A stretch of 7,945 nt of DNA, taken from contig DATCOZ010000314.1 in assembly GCA_036564345.1 (NCBI GenBank), positions 1-7,945 on the forward strand, read 5' to 3'. Position 1 is the stretch's first letter. Each line of letters opens with the position of its first letter. This DNA is from UBA6019 sp036564345 (lineage in GTDB: Bacteria; Chloroflexota; Dormibacteria; Dormibacterales; Dormibacteraceae). Of this stretch, positions 1 to 6,538 are shown piece by piece. The notes beneath the pieces were generated by a model that saw only the letters and a program-made list of their open reading frames with translations, did not search any database and was not told the origin of the DNA. Made by a program: the position numbers and the translations under genes.

Positions 1-2142
1 CAGCTTGGCCATCTTGGCCTTGTCCTTCTTGCCCATCGCGGCGCGCAGGATGTCGGCCTCGGAGAGGGAGAAGCCGCAGAGCTGGCGGGCGGTCTCCATG
101 ACCTGCTCCTGGTAGATCATCACGCCGTAGGTGTCCTTCAGAATCGGCTCCAGCTTCGGGTGGAGGTACTCGATCTGCTCGCGGCCCTGCTTGCGGGCGA
201 TGTAGGCGGGGATGTTGACCATCGGGCCCGGCCGGTAGAGCGCGATTGCCGCGGTCACGTCGCCGAAGTCCTGGGGCCGCATCTCGGTGAGCATCCGGCG
301 CATCCCCGCGCCGTCGAGCTGGAACACGCCGTGGGTGTCGGCGGCGGCGATCAGCTCGTAGGCCCTCTTGTCGTCGAGGTCCATCTTGTCGAGGTCGATC
401 TCGACTCCCCGCTTCTCCCGGATGATGCGGACCGCGGTCGTGATGATGTCGAGGTTCTGAAGCCCGAGGAAGTCCATCTTGAGCAGGCCAATCGCACCCA
501 CTGCGTTCATGTCGTACTGGGTGATCACGGTCTCCCGTCCGGGACCGAGCTGGAGCGGCGCGTAGTTCACCAGCGCATCGGGCGCGATGACCACGCCGGC
601 GGCGTGCGTGGAGACGTTGCGGGAGACCCCTTCGAGGGTCTTGGCGACGTCGATCAGCTTGCGGATCGCGGGATCCGACTCGTACGATTCCCGAAACTCG
701 CCGACCTCCTTGAGGGCTTCGTCGAGCGATTTGGAGCGGCCCTGCCAGACCGGCACCAGCTTGCTCAGCCGGTCGGCCTCCCGGAGGGGGATGTCGAGCA
801 CCCGGCCGACGTCCCGGATGGCGGCCTTGGAGGCCATCGTCGTGAAGGTGATGATCTGGGCCACCCGGTCGGCGCCGTACTTCTCGGTGACGTAGCGGAT
901 CACCCGCTCGCGGCCCTCGACCGAGAAGTCGCAGTCGATGTCGGGCATGCTCACCCGGTCCTTGTTGAGGAAGCGCTCGAAGATCAGCCCGTGCTCGATC
1001 GGGTCGAGGTTGGTGATGCCGAGCGCGAAGGAGACGAGCGAGCCGGCCGCGCTGCCCCGCCCGGGCCCGGTGGCGATGCCGTTCTGGCGGGCGAAGTTGT
1101 AGAAGTCCCAGACGATCAGGAAGTAGGAGGCGTAGCCGGTCTGGGAGATGACCGCCAGCTCCTCGTCGGCCCGCTCCCGCTGGACGCTGGTCGGCTCCCC
1201 GAAACGCCAGCGGAGGCCTTCGTCGACGCGCTGCCGGAGGTAGCCGTCGGGCGTCATTCCCTCGGGGACGTCGAAGGGCGGCAGGAGCGTCTCGCCGAGG
1301 GAGATCTTGAGCTTGCAGCTGTCGGCGATGTCGAGCGTGCTGGCGAGCGCGTCGGGGAGGTCACCGAAGACGCCCGCCATCTCCTCGGCGGTCTTGACGT
1401 AGAAGTCCTGGGAGCCGAATCGCCAGCGGTTGGGATCGTCGTAGAGGGCGCCGGTCTGGAGGCAGAGGAGGACGTCGTGGGCCTCGGCGTCGCCGCGCTC
1501 GACGTAGTGGAGGTCGTTGGTCGCGGCGAGACGGAGCCCGAACTCCTTGCCGAAGCCGATCAGTGCCTGGTTGACGGGTTCCTGCTCCGCGATCCCGTGG
1601 CGCTGCACCTCGAGGAAGTAGTTCTCGGCGCCGAAGATGTCGCGATAGGTCGCCACCGTCTCTCGCGCCCCTTCGGGGTCCAGCGCAGTGACCTTGGAGG
1701 CCACCTCGCCGGCGAGGCAGCCGCTCAGGGCGATCAGGCCCTTGGCGTGGCGGGCGAGCACCTCCTTGTCGACGCGAGGCTTGTAGTAGAGGCCCTCGAG
1801 GTGCCCGATCGAGCACAGCTTCATCAGGTTGAGGTAGCCCTCGGCGTCCTTGGCCAGCACCGTCAGGTGGTGGGGATCGCGGTCGGTCCGCCCCTCTCGC
1901 TGGAGCCGGCTGCGGGGAGCGACGTAGAGCTCGCAGCCGATGATCGGCCGGATCTTGGCCTCCAGGCACTCCTTGTAGAAGTTGATCGCCCCGTACATGA
2001 CCCCGTGGTCGGTGAGCGCCACCGCGGGCATCCCGAGCTCGGCAGCCTTGCGGACCAGCCGGTTGATCCGGCCCGCGCCGTCGAGGAGGGAGTACTCGGT
2101 GTGGTTGTGGAGGTGGACGAAGCTGTTCGGGGCGTGCGGCAT
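1..2142 (-). CDS. dnaE: DNA polymerase III alpha subunit, N-terminal 714 residues (3' end outside window)
   Basis: Catalytic subunit of the replicative DNA polymerase (family C). The fragment runs from the ATG at 2142-2140 to the window edge with no stop. An in-frame TGA at 2178-2176 and no intervening ATG/GTG/TTG fix this start. No strong Shine-Dalgarno is visible, only a GAG nine bases upstream. The PHP domain (about 1-230) keeps all nine expected metal ligands: H12, H14, D21, H46, E71, H92, C142, D210 and H212. This is the set known from Mycobacterium tuberculosis DnaE1, where PHP is the proofreading exonuclease, so I infer intrinsic proofreading here. The palm follows, with GPGRGSAAGS, the first two catalytic aspartates in MPDIDCDFS (D401, D403) and the third in KMDFLGLQ (D557). 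The finger region continues to the edge. The tau-binding, OB and C-terminal parts should lie beyond the left end; DnaE proteins are usually about 1,150-1,200 residues. Identification is secure. Confidence 0.97.
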   Translation of the reverse strand, partial: MPHAPNSFVHLHNHTEYSLLDGAGRINRLVRKAAELGMPAVALTDHGVMYGAINFYKECLEAKIRPIIGCELYVAPRSRLQREGRTDRDPHHLTVLAKDAEGYLNLMKLCSIGHLEGLYYKPRVDKEVLARHAKGLIALSGCLAGEVASKVTALDPEGARETVATYRDIFGAENYFLEVQRHGIAEQEPVNQALIGFGKEFGLRLAATNDLHYVERGDAEAHDVLLCLQTGALYDDPNRWRFGSQDFYVKTAEEMAGVFGDLPDALASTLDIADSCKLKISLGETLLPPFDVPEGMTPDGYLRQRVDEGLRWRFGEPTSVQRERADEELAVISQTGYASYFLIVWDFYNFARQNGIATGPGRGSAAGSLVSFALGITNLDPIEHGLIFERFLNKDRVSMPDIDCDFSVEGRERVIRYVTEKYGADRVAQIITFTTMASKAAIRDVGRVLDIPLREADRLSKLVPVWQGRSKSLDEALKEVGEFRESYESDPAIRKLIDVAKTLEGVSRNVSTHAAGVVIAPDALVNYAPLQLGPGRETVITQYDMNAVGAIGLLKMDFLGLQNLDIITTAVRIIREKRGVEIDLDKMDLDDKRAYELIAAADTHGVFQLDGAGMRRMLTEMRPQDFGDVTAAIALYRPGPMVNIPAYIARKQGREQIEYLHPKLEPILKDTYGVMIYQEQVMETARQLCGFSLSEADILRAAMGKKDKAKMAKL

Positions 2143-2241
2143 TGGTTTGAGCTCGTGGGTGGCGGGCCCCGCGGCTCAGGAGTTTAACCTAGTGTCGCCA
2201 TCCTGAAGCCGCTGCCCCCCCTGTCCGCCGGCCCCGCCGAG
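2143..2241. promoter_or_regulatory. Divergent intergenic region between dnaE and the aminotransferase
   Basis: The only AT-rich patch is at 2181-2195, and promoters for both strands probably sit there. On the plus strand TAACCT (2185-2190) and TAGTGT (2190-2195) both fit TANNNT. The second is followed by exactly seven bases and then an in-frame CTG at 2203. On the minus strand TAGGTT (2191-2186) and TAAACT (2186-2181) fit TANNNT and would give dnaE a 5' leader of roughly 30-40 bases. No good TTGACA-like -35 is present for the plus-strand candidates. The call rests on position and base composition, so it is weak. Confidence 0.35.
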
Positions 2242-3363
2242 ATGCTCCATTCGGGCATCCGGGAGATCTCCAACGTCGCCATCATGAAGCCGGGGACGAT
2301 CCGGCTCGACGTCGGCCAGCCGAACTTCCGGACGCCCGACCACATCAGCGAGGCGGGCAAGCGGGCGATCGACGACGGCTTCACCTTCTACACCCACACC
2401 CAGGGCCTCATCGGGCTCCGCGAGCGGCTGGTCGCCAAGCTCCAGCGCGTCAACGGCTACACCGTGACGCCGGAGCAGATCGCCTGCGCGAGCGGCGGAG
2501 TGGGAGCGATCGCGGCCGCCATGGCGGCGATCCTCGAGCCCGGCGACGAGGTGCTGCTGCCCGATCCCGGCTGGCCGAACTACCGGATGATGCCGCCCTG
2601 GCTCGGGGCCCGCTCGGTCTTCTACCCCCTGCTCGTGGGCGCCGACTTCCTGCCCGACCTCGAGCGCCTCGAGGACCTGGTCACGGCCCGTACCCGGCTG
2701 CTGGTGATCAACAGCCCGGGCAATCCGACGGGCGCCGTCTTCCCGCGCCGGGTCATCGAGGCACTGGCCGATTTCGCGGTTCGCCATGACCTCTGGCTGA
2801 TCAGCGACGAGTGCTACGACCAGATCCTTTTCGAGGGCGAGCACGTCAGCCCGGCCAGCTTCCTCGACGATGGCCGCGTCATCAGCGTCTACACCTTCTC
2901 CAAGACCTACTCGATGACCGGCTGGCGGCTCGGCTACGCGGTCGGCGAGGCGGGCCTCATCGACACCGTCACCAAGGTCCTCGAGTCCAACACCTCGGGC
3001 CCCAGCACGATCGCCCAGAAGGCAGCCGAGGCGGCACTCGACGGTCCCCAGGACTGCGTCGCCGAGATGGTGGCGGCCTACGCGCACCGGCGCGACCTCG
3101 CGGTGGACCTGCTGGAGGAGGCGGGCCTGCTGGTGAGCGTCCCCCACGGAGCCTTCTACATCATGGCCGACGTCTCTCCGACCGGGATCAACGCGCGTGA
3201 CTTCGCCCTCCGGCTCGTCGCCGAGCGAGGCGTCTCGGTGGCGCCCGGCACCGCCTTCGGCAAGGTCGGCGCGAGCGCGGTTCGGATCAGCCTGGCGAGC
3301 TCCGACGAGGATCTCCGAGAGGGGATCGCGCGGTTCGCCGAAGCGGTGAGGGAGTGGAGCTAA
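2242..3363 (+). CDS. Pyridoxal-phosphate aminotransferase, class I/II (aspartate aminotransferase fold)
   Basis: Predicted cytosolic transaminase that moves an amino group between an amino acid and a 2-oxo acid. The 373 residues cover essentially a whole fold-type I domain. Visible landmarks are GQPNF (25-29), the phosphate loop ASGGVGA (83-89), an aromatic ring stacking on PLP (W111 or Y114), NPTG with N161, DECYD with D189 and Y192, and the Schiff-base lysine K221 in TFSKTYSMTGWRLGY. R229 probably binds phosphate, and R348 in VRISLA binds the substrate carboxylate. The family is certain; the substrate cannot be read from sequence (aspartate, alanine and aromatic types share these motifs). 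The ATG at 2242 leaves only three residues before the conserved SGIREI and has no Shine-Dalgarno. An in-frame CTG at 2203 would add 13 residues (reading from KPLPPLSAG), a more typical N-terminus, so the true start may be there. The Dabb gene starts on the base after this stop. Confidence 0.92.
   Translation: MLHSGIREISNVAIMKPGTIRLDVGQPNFRTPDHISEAGKRAIDDGFTFYTHTQGLIGLRERLVAKLQRVNGYTVTPEQIACASGGVGAIAAAMAAILEPGDEVLLPDPGWPNYRMMPPWLGARSVFYPLLVGADFLPDLERLEDLVTARTRLLVINSPGNPTGAVFPRRVIEALADFAVRHDLWLISDECYDQILFEGEHVSPASFLDDGRVISVYTFSKTYSMTGWRLGYAVGEAGLIDTVTKVLESNTSGPSTIAQKAAEAALDGPQDCVAEMVAAYAHRRDLAVDLLEEAGLLVSVPHGAFYIMADVSPTGINARDFALRLVAERGVSVAPGTAFGKVGASAVRISLASSDEDLREGIARFAEAVREWS
3351..3359 (+). 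promoter_or_regulatory. Ribosome binding site(s) for the Dabb gene inside the aminotransferase end
   Basis: GGAG occurs twice in the last codons of the aminotransferase, at 3351-3354 and 3356-3359. They lie nine and four bases before the GTG at 3364. The first has normal spacing. With the TAA at 3361-3363 touching the GTG, this supports translational coupling of the two genes and confirms the GTG start. Confidence 0.6.
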
Positions 3364-3972
3364 GTGATAACGCACATCTACGTCGCCAAGCTGAAGCCGG
3401 GAACCAGCGATGAGCAGGTCGTCGCCTGGCTGGAGGCGATCCAGGCGCTCGAGATCGAGGGCATGCTGGAGCTTACCTGCGGGCCCGACCTCGGCATCCG
3501 CGAGGGCTGCTGGGACGTCGCCATCACCGCGGACTTCGTCGATGCCGCGGCCTGGCACCGCTACAACGACGACACGATCCACAACCAGATCCGCAACGAG
3601 CAGGCCAAGCCAATCGTGGAGGCGCAGCAGAGGGTGCAGTTCGAGCGCAGCCGGCACTTCGAGGTCCCCGGCGACATCCGCAACGTGACGCTCCTCAGCC
3701 TCAAAGCCGACGCGCCCGCCGGCCAGGGCGGGAACGTCGCGGCGCGGCTGAGGCAGCTCCGCTGCAAGGGAATGCACCACATCGACGCCGGCGCCGACCT
3801 CAGCCTCCAGCAGGGCAACGCCTCGGTCGGCGTCATCTGCGACTTCGACAGCCCCGAGGCCTACGCCGTCTACGACGCGGATGAGCTCCACAACGAGATC
3901 CGCGAGGAGGACATCAAGCCCTACCTCGAGGTCGTGCGGAGGGTGCAGTTCGAGCTGCCCACCTCGTCATAA
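3364..3972 (+). CDS. Tandem two-domain Dabb (stress-responsive alpha/beta barrel) protein
   Basis: A 202-residue soluble protein made of two copies of the roughly 95-residue dimeric alpha/beta-barrel (Dabb) domain. Copy one is about residues 2-94, starting ITHIYVAKLKPGTSDEQ. Copy two is about 105-197, starting IRNVTLLSLKADAP. Each has the family pattern: a beta strand with K-hydrophobic-K, a helix, a GPDLG or GADLS segment, a strand ending in DF, and a helix ending KPxxE. The ends of the copies, residues 72-94 and 175-197, share 13 of 23 residues including RVQFE, so this is an internal duplication. Single-domain members usually form dimers; two fused copies may fold as an intramolecular pair (inference). 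Some Dabb proteins are plant stress proteins or cyclases, others have no known role, so I assign no reaction. The GTG start directly follows the aminotransferase stop and has a GGAG upstream, so the two genes are probably co-translated. No signal peptide or membrane segment is seen. Confidence 0.8.
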   Translation: MITHIYVAKLKPGTSDEQVVAWLEAIQALEIEGMLELTCGPDLGIREGCWDVAITADFVDAAAWHRYNDDTIHNQIRNEQAKPIVEAQQRVQFERSRHFEVPGDIRNVTLLSLKADAPAGQGGNVAARLRQLRCKGMHHIDAGADLSLQQGNASVGVICDFDSPEAYAVYDADELHNEIREEDIKPYLEVVRRVQFELPTSS

Positions 3973-3992
3973 GGGTCTTTCGACCCTAATAT
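3964..3992 (+). promoter_or_regulatory. Promoter for the DUF2269 gene, probably leaderless, with an operator-like inverted repeat
   Basis: TCGTCA at 3964-3969 matches four of six bases of the TTGACA -35 element. TAATAT at 3987-3992 fits the TANNNT -10 consensus. They are 17 bases apart, the optimal spacing for a main sigma factor. The -10 ends seven bases before the GTG at 4000, so transcription would begin on or next to the start codon, giving a leaderless mRNA. This matches the lack of a Shine-Dalgarno. The -35 lies in the last codons of the Dabb gene. A perfect inverted repeat fills most of the spacer (separate entry). Confidence 0.6.
3972..3987. repeat. Perfect 6-bp inverted repeat with 4-base loop, AGGGTC-TTTC-GACCCT
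   Basis: The left arm is 3972-3977, the loop 3978-3981 and the right arm 3982-3987. It begins on the last base of the Dabb stop codon and ends on the first base of the putative -10 of the next gene. It could be a repressor operator in the promoter spacer, or a hairpin at the end of the aminotransferase-Dabb mRNA. No U-run follows (AATATT instead), so it is not a textbook intrinsic terminator. The symmetry is certain; the role is inferred. Confidence 0.55.
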
Positions 3993-3999
3993 TCGCGCC

Positions 4000-4458
4000 G
4001 TGACGCTCTACCTCGCGGTCAAGTTCGTCCACATCCTGCTCGCCATCGCGGCGGTCGGCTTCAACGCCACCTACGCGGTCTGGCTGGTGCGGGCTCGGAG
4101 GAGCCCGGAGAACATCGCGTTCGCTCTCAAGGGCGTCAAGTTCCTCGACGACTACATCGCCAACCCGTCCTACATCGGCCTCTTCATCACCGGCCTGGCG
4201 ATGGTGCTGCTGCTGCCCTGGAACCTGCTCCACAGCTTCTGGCTGGAAGCAGCGATCGTGCTCTGGGCGGTTGCGATGCTGCTCGGCTACGGCGTCTACA
4301 CGCCGACCCTGAGCCGGCAGATCAAGGTCCTCGCCAGCAAGGGCGCCAAAGACGAGCAGTACAAGTGGCTCGACCAGCGAGCCCAGCGGGTGGGCCCGGC
4401 GCTGGGCGTGATCGTGCTGGTAATAGTCGGCCTGATGGTCTTCAAGCCGACCTTCTAA
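4000..4458 (+). CDS. Four-helix integral membrane protein, DUF2269-like
   Basis: A 152-residue predicted inner-membrane protein of unknown function. Hydrophobic segments lie at about 5-30 (with H11), 53-73, 80-100 and 131-149. A basic and acidic loop at about 31-50 and a charged stretch at about 105-130 separate them. The opening LYLAVKFVHILLAIAAVGFN, the following ATYAVWLVRAR and the overall length resemble DUF2269-type small membrane proteins. This is recognised by eye, so the family name is moderate confidence. The start is GTG at 4000. There is no Shine-Dalgarno, but a good promoter ends seven bases upstream, so the message is probably leaderless. It lies 27 bases after the Dabb gene on the same strand and could be partly co-transcribed with it, though the separate promoter suggests independent control. 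It converges with the RNA methyltransferase gene. Nothing in the sequence indicates a substrate or partner. Confidence 0.75.
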   Translation: MTLYLAVKFVHILLAIAAVGFNATYAVWLVRARRSPENIAFALKGVKFLDDYIANPSYIGLFITGLAMVLLLPWNLLHSFWLEAAIVLWAVAMLLGYGVYTPTLSRQIKVLASKGAKDEQYKWLDQRAQRVGPALGVIVLVIVGLMVFKPTF

Positions 4459-4496
4459 AAAGAACCCTCCCCTGTGAGACTGGTGGGGCCACCCAG
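4457..4496. terminator. Possible terminator region between convergent genes
   Basis: The gap between the DUF2269 stop and the methyltransferase stop holds a GC-rich hairpin at 4480-4496. Its stem is CTGGTG against CACC(c)AG with loop GGGC and one bulged base. For the minus strand a run of five T lies at 4461-4457, but about 18 bases past the hairpin. For the plus strand no T-run follows. It is not a canonical intrinsic terminator, so the call rests mainly on its position. Confidence 0.3.
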
Positions 4497-4501
4497 ATGC
4501 C

Positions 4502-5740
4502 TCAGGCCGCCCGCTCCAGCAGTACCACCGATTCGATGTGGTACGTCTGGGGGAACATGTCGACGATCGCCGCCCGCCGGACGCGGTAGCCGGCGCGGAT
4601 CAGCAGGGCGATGTCGCGGGCCTGGGTCGATGGCTCGCACGATACGTAGGCGATCCGGGCCGGCCCGAGCCGCATCAGCTCCGCAACCGCGGCCTGCTCG
4701 AAGCCGGCGCGCGGCGGGTCGGCCAGCACCGCGTCATGCTCGCCGAGGCGGACCTTACGGAGCACCGTCTCGACCCGGCCGGTCAGGAACTCGACGTTCT
4801 CGACGCCGTTGATGCGCGCCGCGAGCCGGCCCAGGCTCACCGCCCGCGGGTTCTCCTCCACCGCGGTCACCGCGCGCGCCTCCCGAGCCGCCGCCAGGCT
4901 GAGGGTGCCGATGCCCGCGTAGAGGTCGAGCACCCGCTCGCCCGGCGTCAGCCCGAGCATGTCGAGCGCGGTCCGGTAGAGGATCGGCATCTGGCGGTGG
5001 TTGGCCTGCACGAAGGTGTCGCTGCGGACCCGGAAATGGAGGTCCCAGAAGTCGAGGTCCATCGAGTCGTCAAGCAGCACCACATCCGGCAGCAGCTCCG
5101 CGACCCGGGCGCCCAGCTCGTCACGCTCGGCACCGCCGCGCCCCTCCAGCCGCAGCGCCCAGAGCAGTCCCGGGCCCGACGGCTCCGCGGTCAGCAGGAG
5201 GTGCTTGATGCCCTTGACGCCGAGCTCGCCCGCGGCTTGCCGGAAGGCGTTCATGCCGTCCTCGATCCGCTGGTGGTGGATCGGGCACTCGCGGATCGCC
5301 AGCACGGCGTGGGAGCGGAGCCGGTGGAAGCCGAACTCGAAGGTGTTCAGGTGGTAGATGCCCTCGAACTCGCCCCGGATCCTGTACCGCCAGGGATCCT
5401 CCATCCCGAGCAGCGGGGTATCCGGGGGCAGCCTCAGCCCGGCGCGGGCCCAGACGTCCTCGACCGCCTTCCGCTTGAACCGCAGCTGGGCCTCGTAGCG
5501 GGCGTGCTGCCAGTGGCAGCCGCCGCACTCGCCGAAGTACGGGCAGCGCGGCTCGACGCGGTCGGGTGAAGCCTCGAGCACCCGCTCGACGCTGGCGAAG
5601 GCGACGCCTCCCCGCCTGCCGCGAGGCCGGACCTCGACCGTCTCTCCGGGAAGCGCGTAATGGACGAAGACGACGCGGCCGTCCTCCTCCCGCGCGACGA
5701 CCGCGCCGCCGTGCGCGGGAACCTCGGGGCGAAGCGTCAT
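4502..5740 (-). CDS. TrmA/RlmD-family 5-methyluridine RNA methyltransferase with [4Fe-4S] site
   Basis: SAM-dependent enzyme predicted to methylate C5 of a uridine in rRNA or tRNA; 412 residues, a normal length. Residues about 3-60 form a TRAM RNA-binding domain (AHGGAVVAR, ALPGETVEV). Three cluster cysteines follow in CPYFGECGGC (C66, C72, C75), with the fourth at C152 in RECPIHH, as in the RumA/RlmD iron-sulfur site. The catalytic half has FVQAN with Q246, SAM motif I DLYAGIGTLSL (272-282), ADPPRAG (D341), the nucleophile C368 in YVSCEPST, and the base E403 in the final HIE motif. All key residues are present, so it should be active. Whether the target is 23S rRNA or tRNA cannot be decided by eye, so no gene symbol is given. 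The ATG at 5740 overlaps the PHP stop codon as ATGA, so translation is probably coupled. It is the last gene of the gatB-PHP-methyltransferase unit. Confidence 0.93.
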   Translation of the reverse strand: MTLRPEVPAHGGAVVAREEDGRVVFVHYALPGETVEVRPRGRRGGVAFASVERVLEASPDRVEPRCPYFGECGGCHWQHARYEAQLRFKRKAVEDVWARAGLRLPPDTPLLGMEDPWRYRIRGEFEGIYHLNTFEFGFHRLRSHAVLAIRECPIHHQRIEDGMNAFRQAAGELGVKGIKHLLLTAEPSGPGLLWALRLEGRGGAERDELGARVAELLPDVVLLDDSMDLDFWDLHFRVRSDTFVQANHRQMPILYRTALDMLGLTPGERVLDLYAGIGTLSLAAAREARAVTAVEENPRAVSLGRLAARINGVENVEFLTGRVETVLRKVRLGEHDAVLADPPRAGFEQAAVAELMRLGPARIAYVSCEPSTQARDIALLIRAGYRVRRAAIVDMFPQTYHIESVVLLERAA

Positions 5741-6534
5741 CGGCGCCAATGGTCCGCCGGGTCGGCGGCGGGACGGAAGCCGGCGGCCTCCACCGCGGCG
5801 GCCGCGGCGGTGAACCCGGCGGCGATCTTGGCGGGCTCGTGGGAGTCGCTGCCGAAGGAAACCAGCTCGCCGCCCTCCTCCCGCCACCACCCGATCACCG
5901 CCGGACTGGGGCAGAGCCCGCGCGGGCCCTCGGCGCCACGCGAGGTGTTCACCTCGAGGACGGCTCCCCGCCGGGCCGCCTCGCCGAGGATGGCACGGTA
6001 GTCCTCCTCGAAGTCGCTCTCGTCGAGCTGAAGCCGGTCGTGCGGCCAGTAGCGCCGCGGGTAGTCGAGATGGGCGAGGACCTCGAAAGGCTGGCCGCTC
6101 CGGGCCAGCGCGAGCACCTCGGCCAGGTAGGCGCGGAAGTGGCGGGGAGCGGCCTCCGGGGTCATCAGGCCGCGCTCGCTGAGATCCCGCGGCCGGCCGT
6201 CGACCCGGATGCAGTGGACCGAGCCGAGGACGCGGTCGAGCGGGCCGGCAGCAAGCACTGCTGCCGTCTTCTCGGGGTAGAGATGAGGCTCGCCGAGCTC
6301 GACCCCGGAAAGGATCCGGAGGTCGGGAAAGCGCGAGCGACAGCGCTCGACGCAGTCCAGGTAGCCATGGACGTCGAGCTCGTGCTGCCCCTCGTGGACG
6401 GCGACGAAGTCGGCGTGCTCGGTGAAGGCGATCGCCGGCAGGCCGAACTCCGACGCCCGCCGGCAGGTGGCCTCCATGTCGCCCCGCGCGGCATCCCACG
6501 ACCACTCGCTGTGGACGTGGCCGTCGGCGAGCAG
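5737..6534 (-). CDS. PHP-domain phosphoesterase, histidinol-phosphatase (HisK)-like
   Basis: Predicted cytosolic metal-dependent phosphoesterase of the PHP superfamily, single domain, 265 residues from the CTG proposed here. Numbering from that CTG, the metal ligands are H6 and H8 (DGHVHSEW), H40 (FTEHADF), E79 (GVELGE), H107 (GSVH), H155 (LAHLDY), D230 and H232 (GSDSH), essentially the full PHP set. The only in-frame ATG, at 6477, would remove the HxH motif, and no ATG/GTG/TTG occurs in frame between it and an upstream stop near 6656. CTG at 6534, four bases after the gatB stop, is therefore the most sensible start, probably by reinitiation. No Shine-Dalgarno is seen. Histidinol-phosphate hydrolysis is a common annotation for this family, but no histidine genes are nearby, so the substrate is open. 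The stop overlaps the methyltransferase start as ATGA. The fold is secure, the reaction and exact start less so. Confidence 0.85.
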   Translation of the reverse strand: MLADGHVHSEWSWDAARGDMEATCRRASEFGLPAIAFTEHADFVAVHEGQHELDVHGYLDCVERCRSRFPDLRILSGVELGEPHLYPEKTAAVLAAGPLDRVLGSVHCIRVDGRPRDLSERGLMTPEAAPRHFRAYLAEVLALARSGQPFEVLAHLDYPRRYWPHDRLQLDESDFEEDYRAILGEAARRGAVLEVNTSRGAEGPRGLCPSPAVIGWWREEGGELVSFGSDSHEPAKIAAGFTAAAAAVEAAGFRPAADPADHWRR

Positions 6535-6538
6535 CGGG

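Noticed and set aside
160..2187. A 675-residue open frame on the plus strand antisense to dnaE
   Set aside because: The minus strand encodes unmistakable DnaE throughout. The antisense product is low-complexity, rich in Asp, Val, Gly, Arg and Leu with no recognisable motif, as expected for the shadow of a GC-rich gene.
2176..3891. A 571-residue minus-strand open frame across the aminotransferase and Dabb genes
   Set aside because: It is antisense to two genes with clear family motifs and spans their junction. It has shadow composition and no domain of its own.
3630..3955. A 17-base direct repeat as a possible attachment site or mobile-element flank
   Set aside because: Both copies lie in the same reading frame at equivalent positions of the two Dabb domains, so protein duplication explains them.
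4482..4493. GGTGGGGCCACC as a strong intrinsic terminator or operator
   Set aside because: The stem is short with a small loop and no adjacent T-run. It is kept only as part of a low-confidence terminator region.
4538..5569. A 343-residue plus-strand open frame opposite the methyltransferase
   Set aside because: It is a shadow of the conserved methyltransferase, with no motif, promoter or Shine-Dalgarno.
4502..6505. A single 667-residue minus-strand frame suggesting a fusion upstream of the methyltransferase
   Set aside because: The part upstream of 5740 is the wrong frame of the PHP gene, rich in Arg, Pro and Ala. The real methyltransferase begins at the ATG at 5740.
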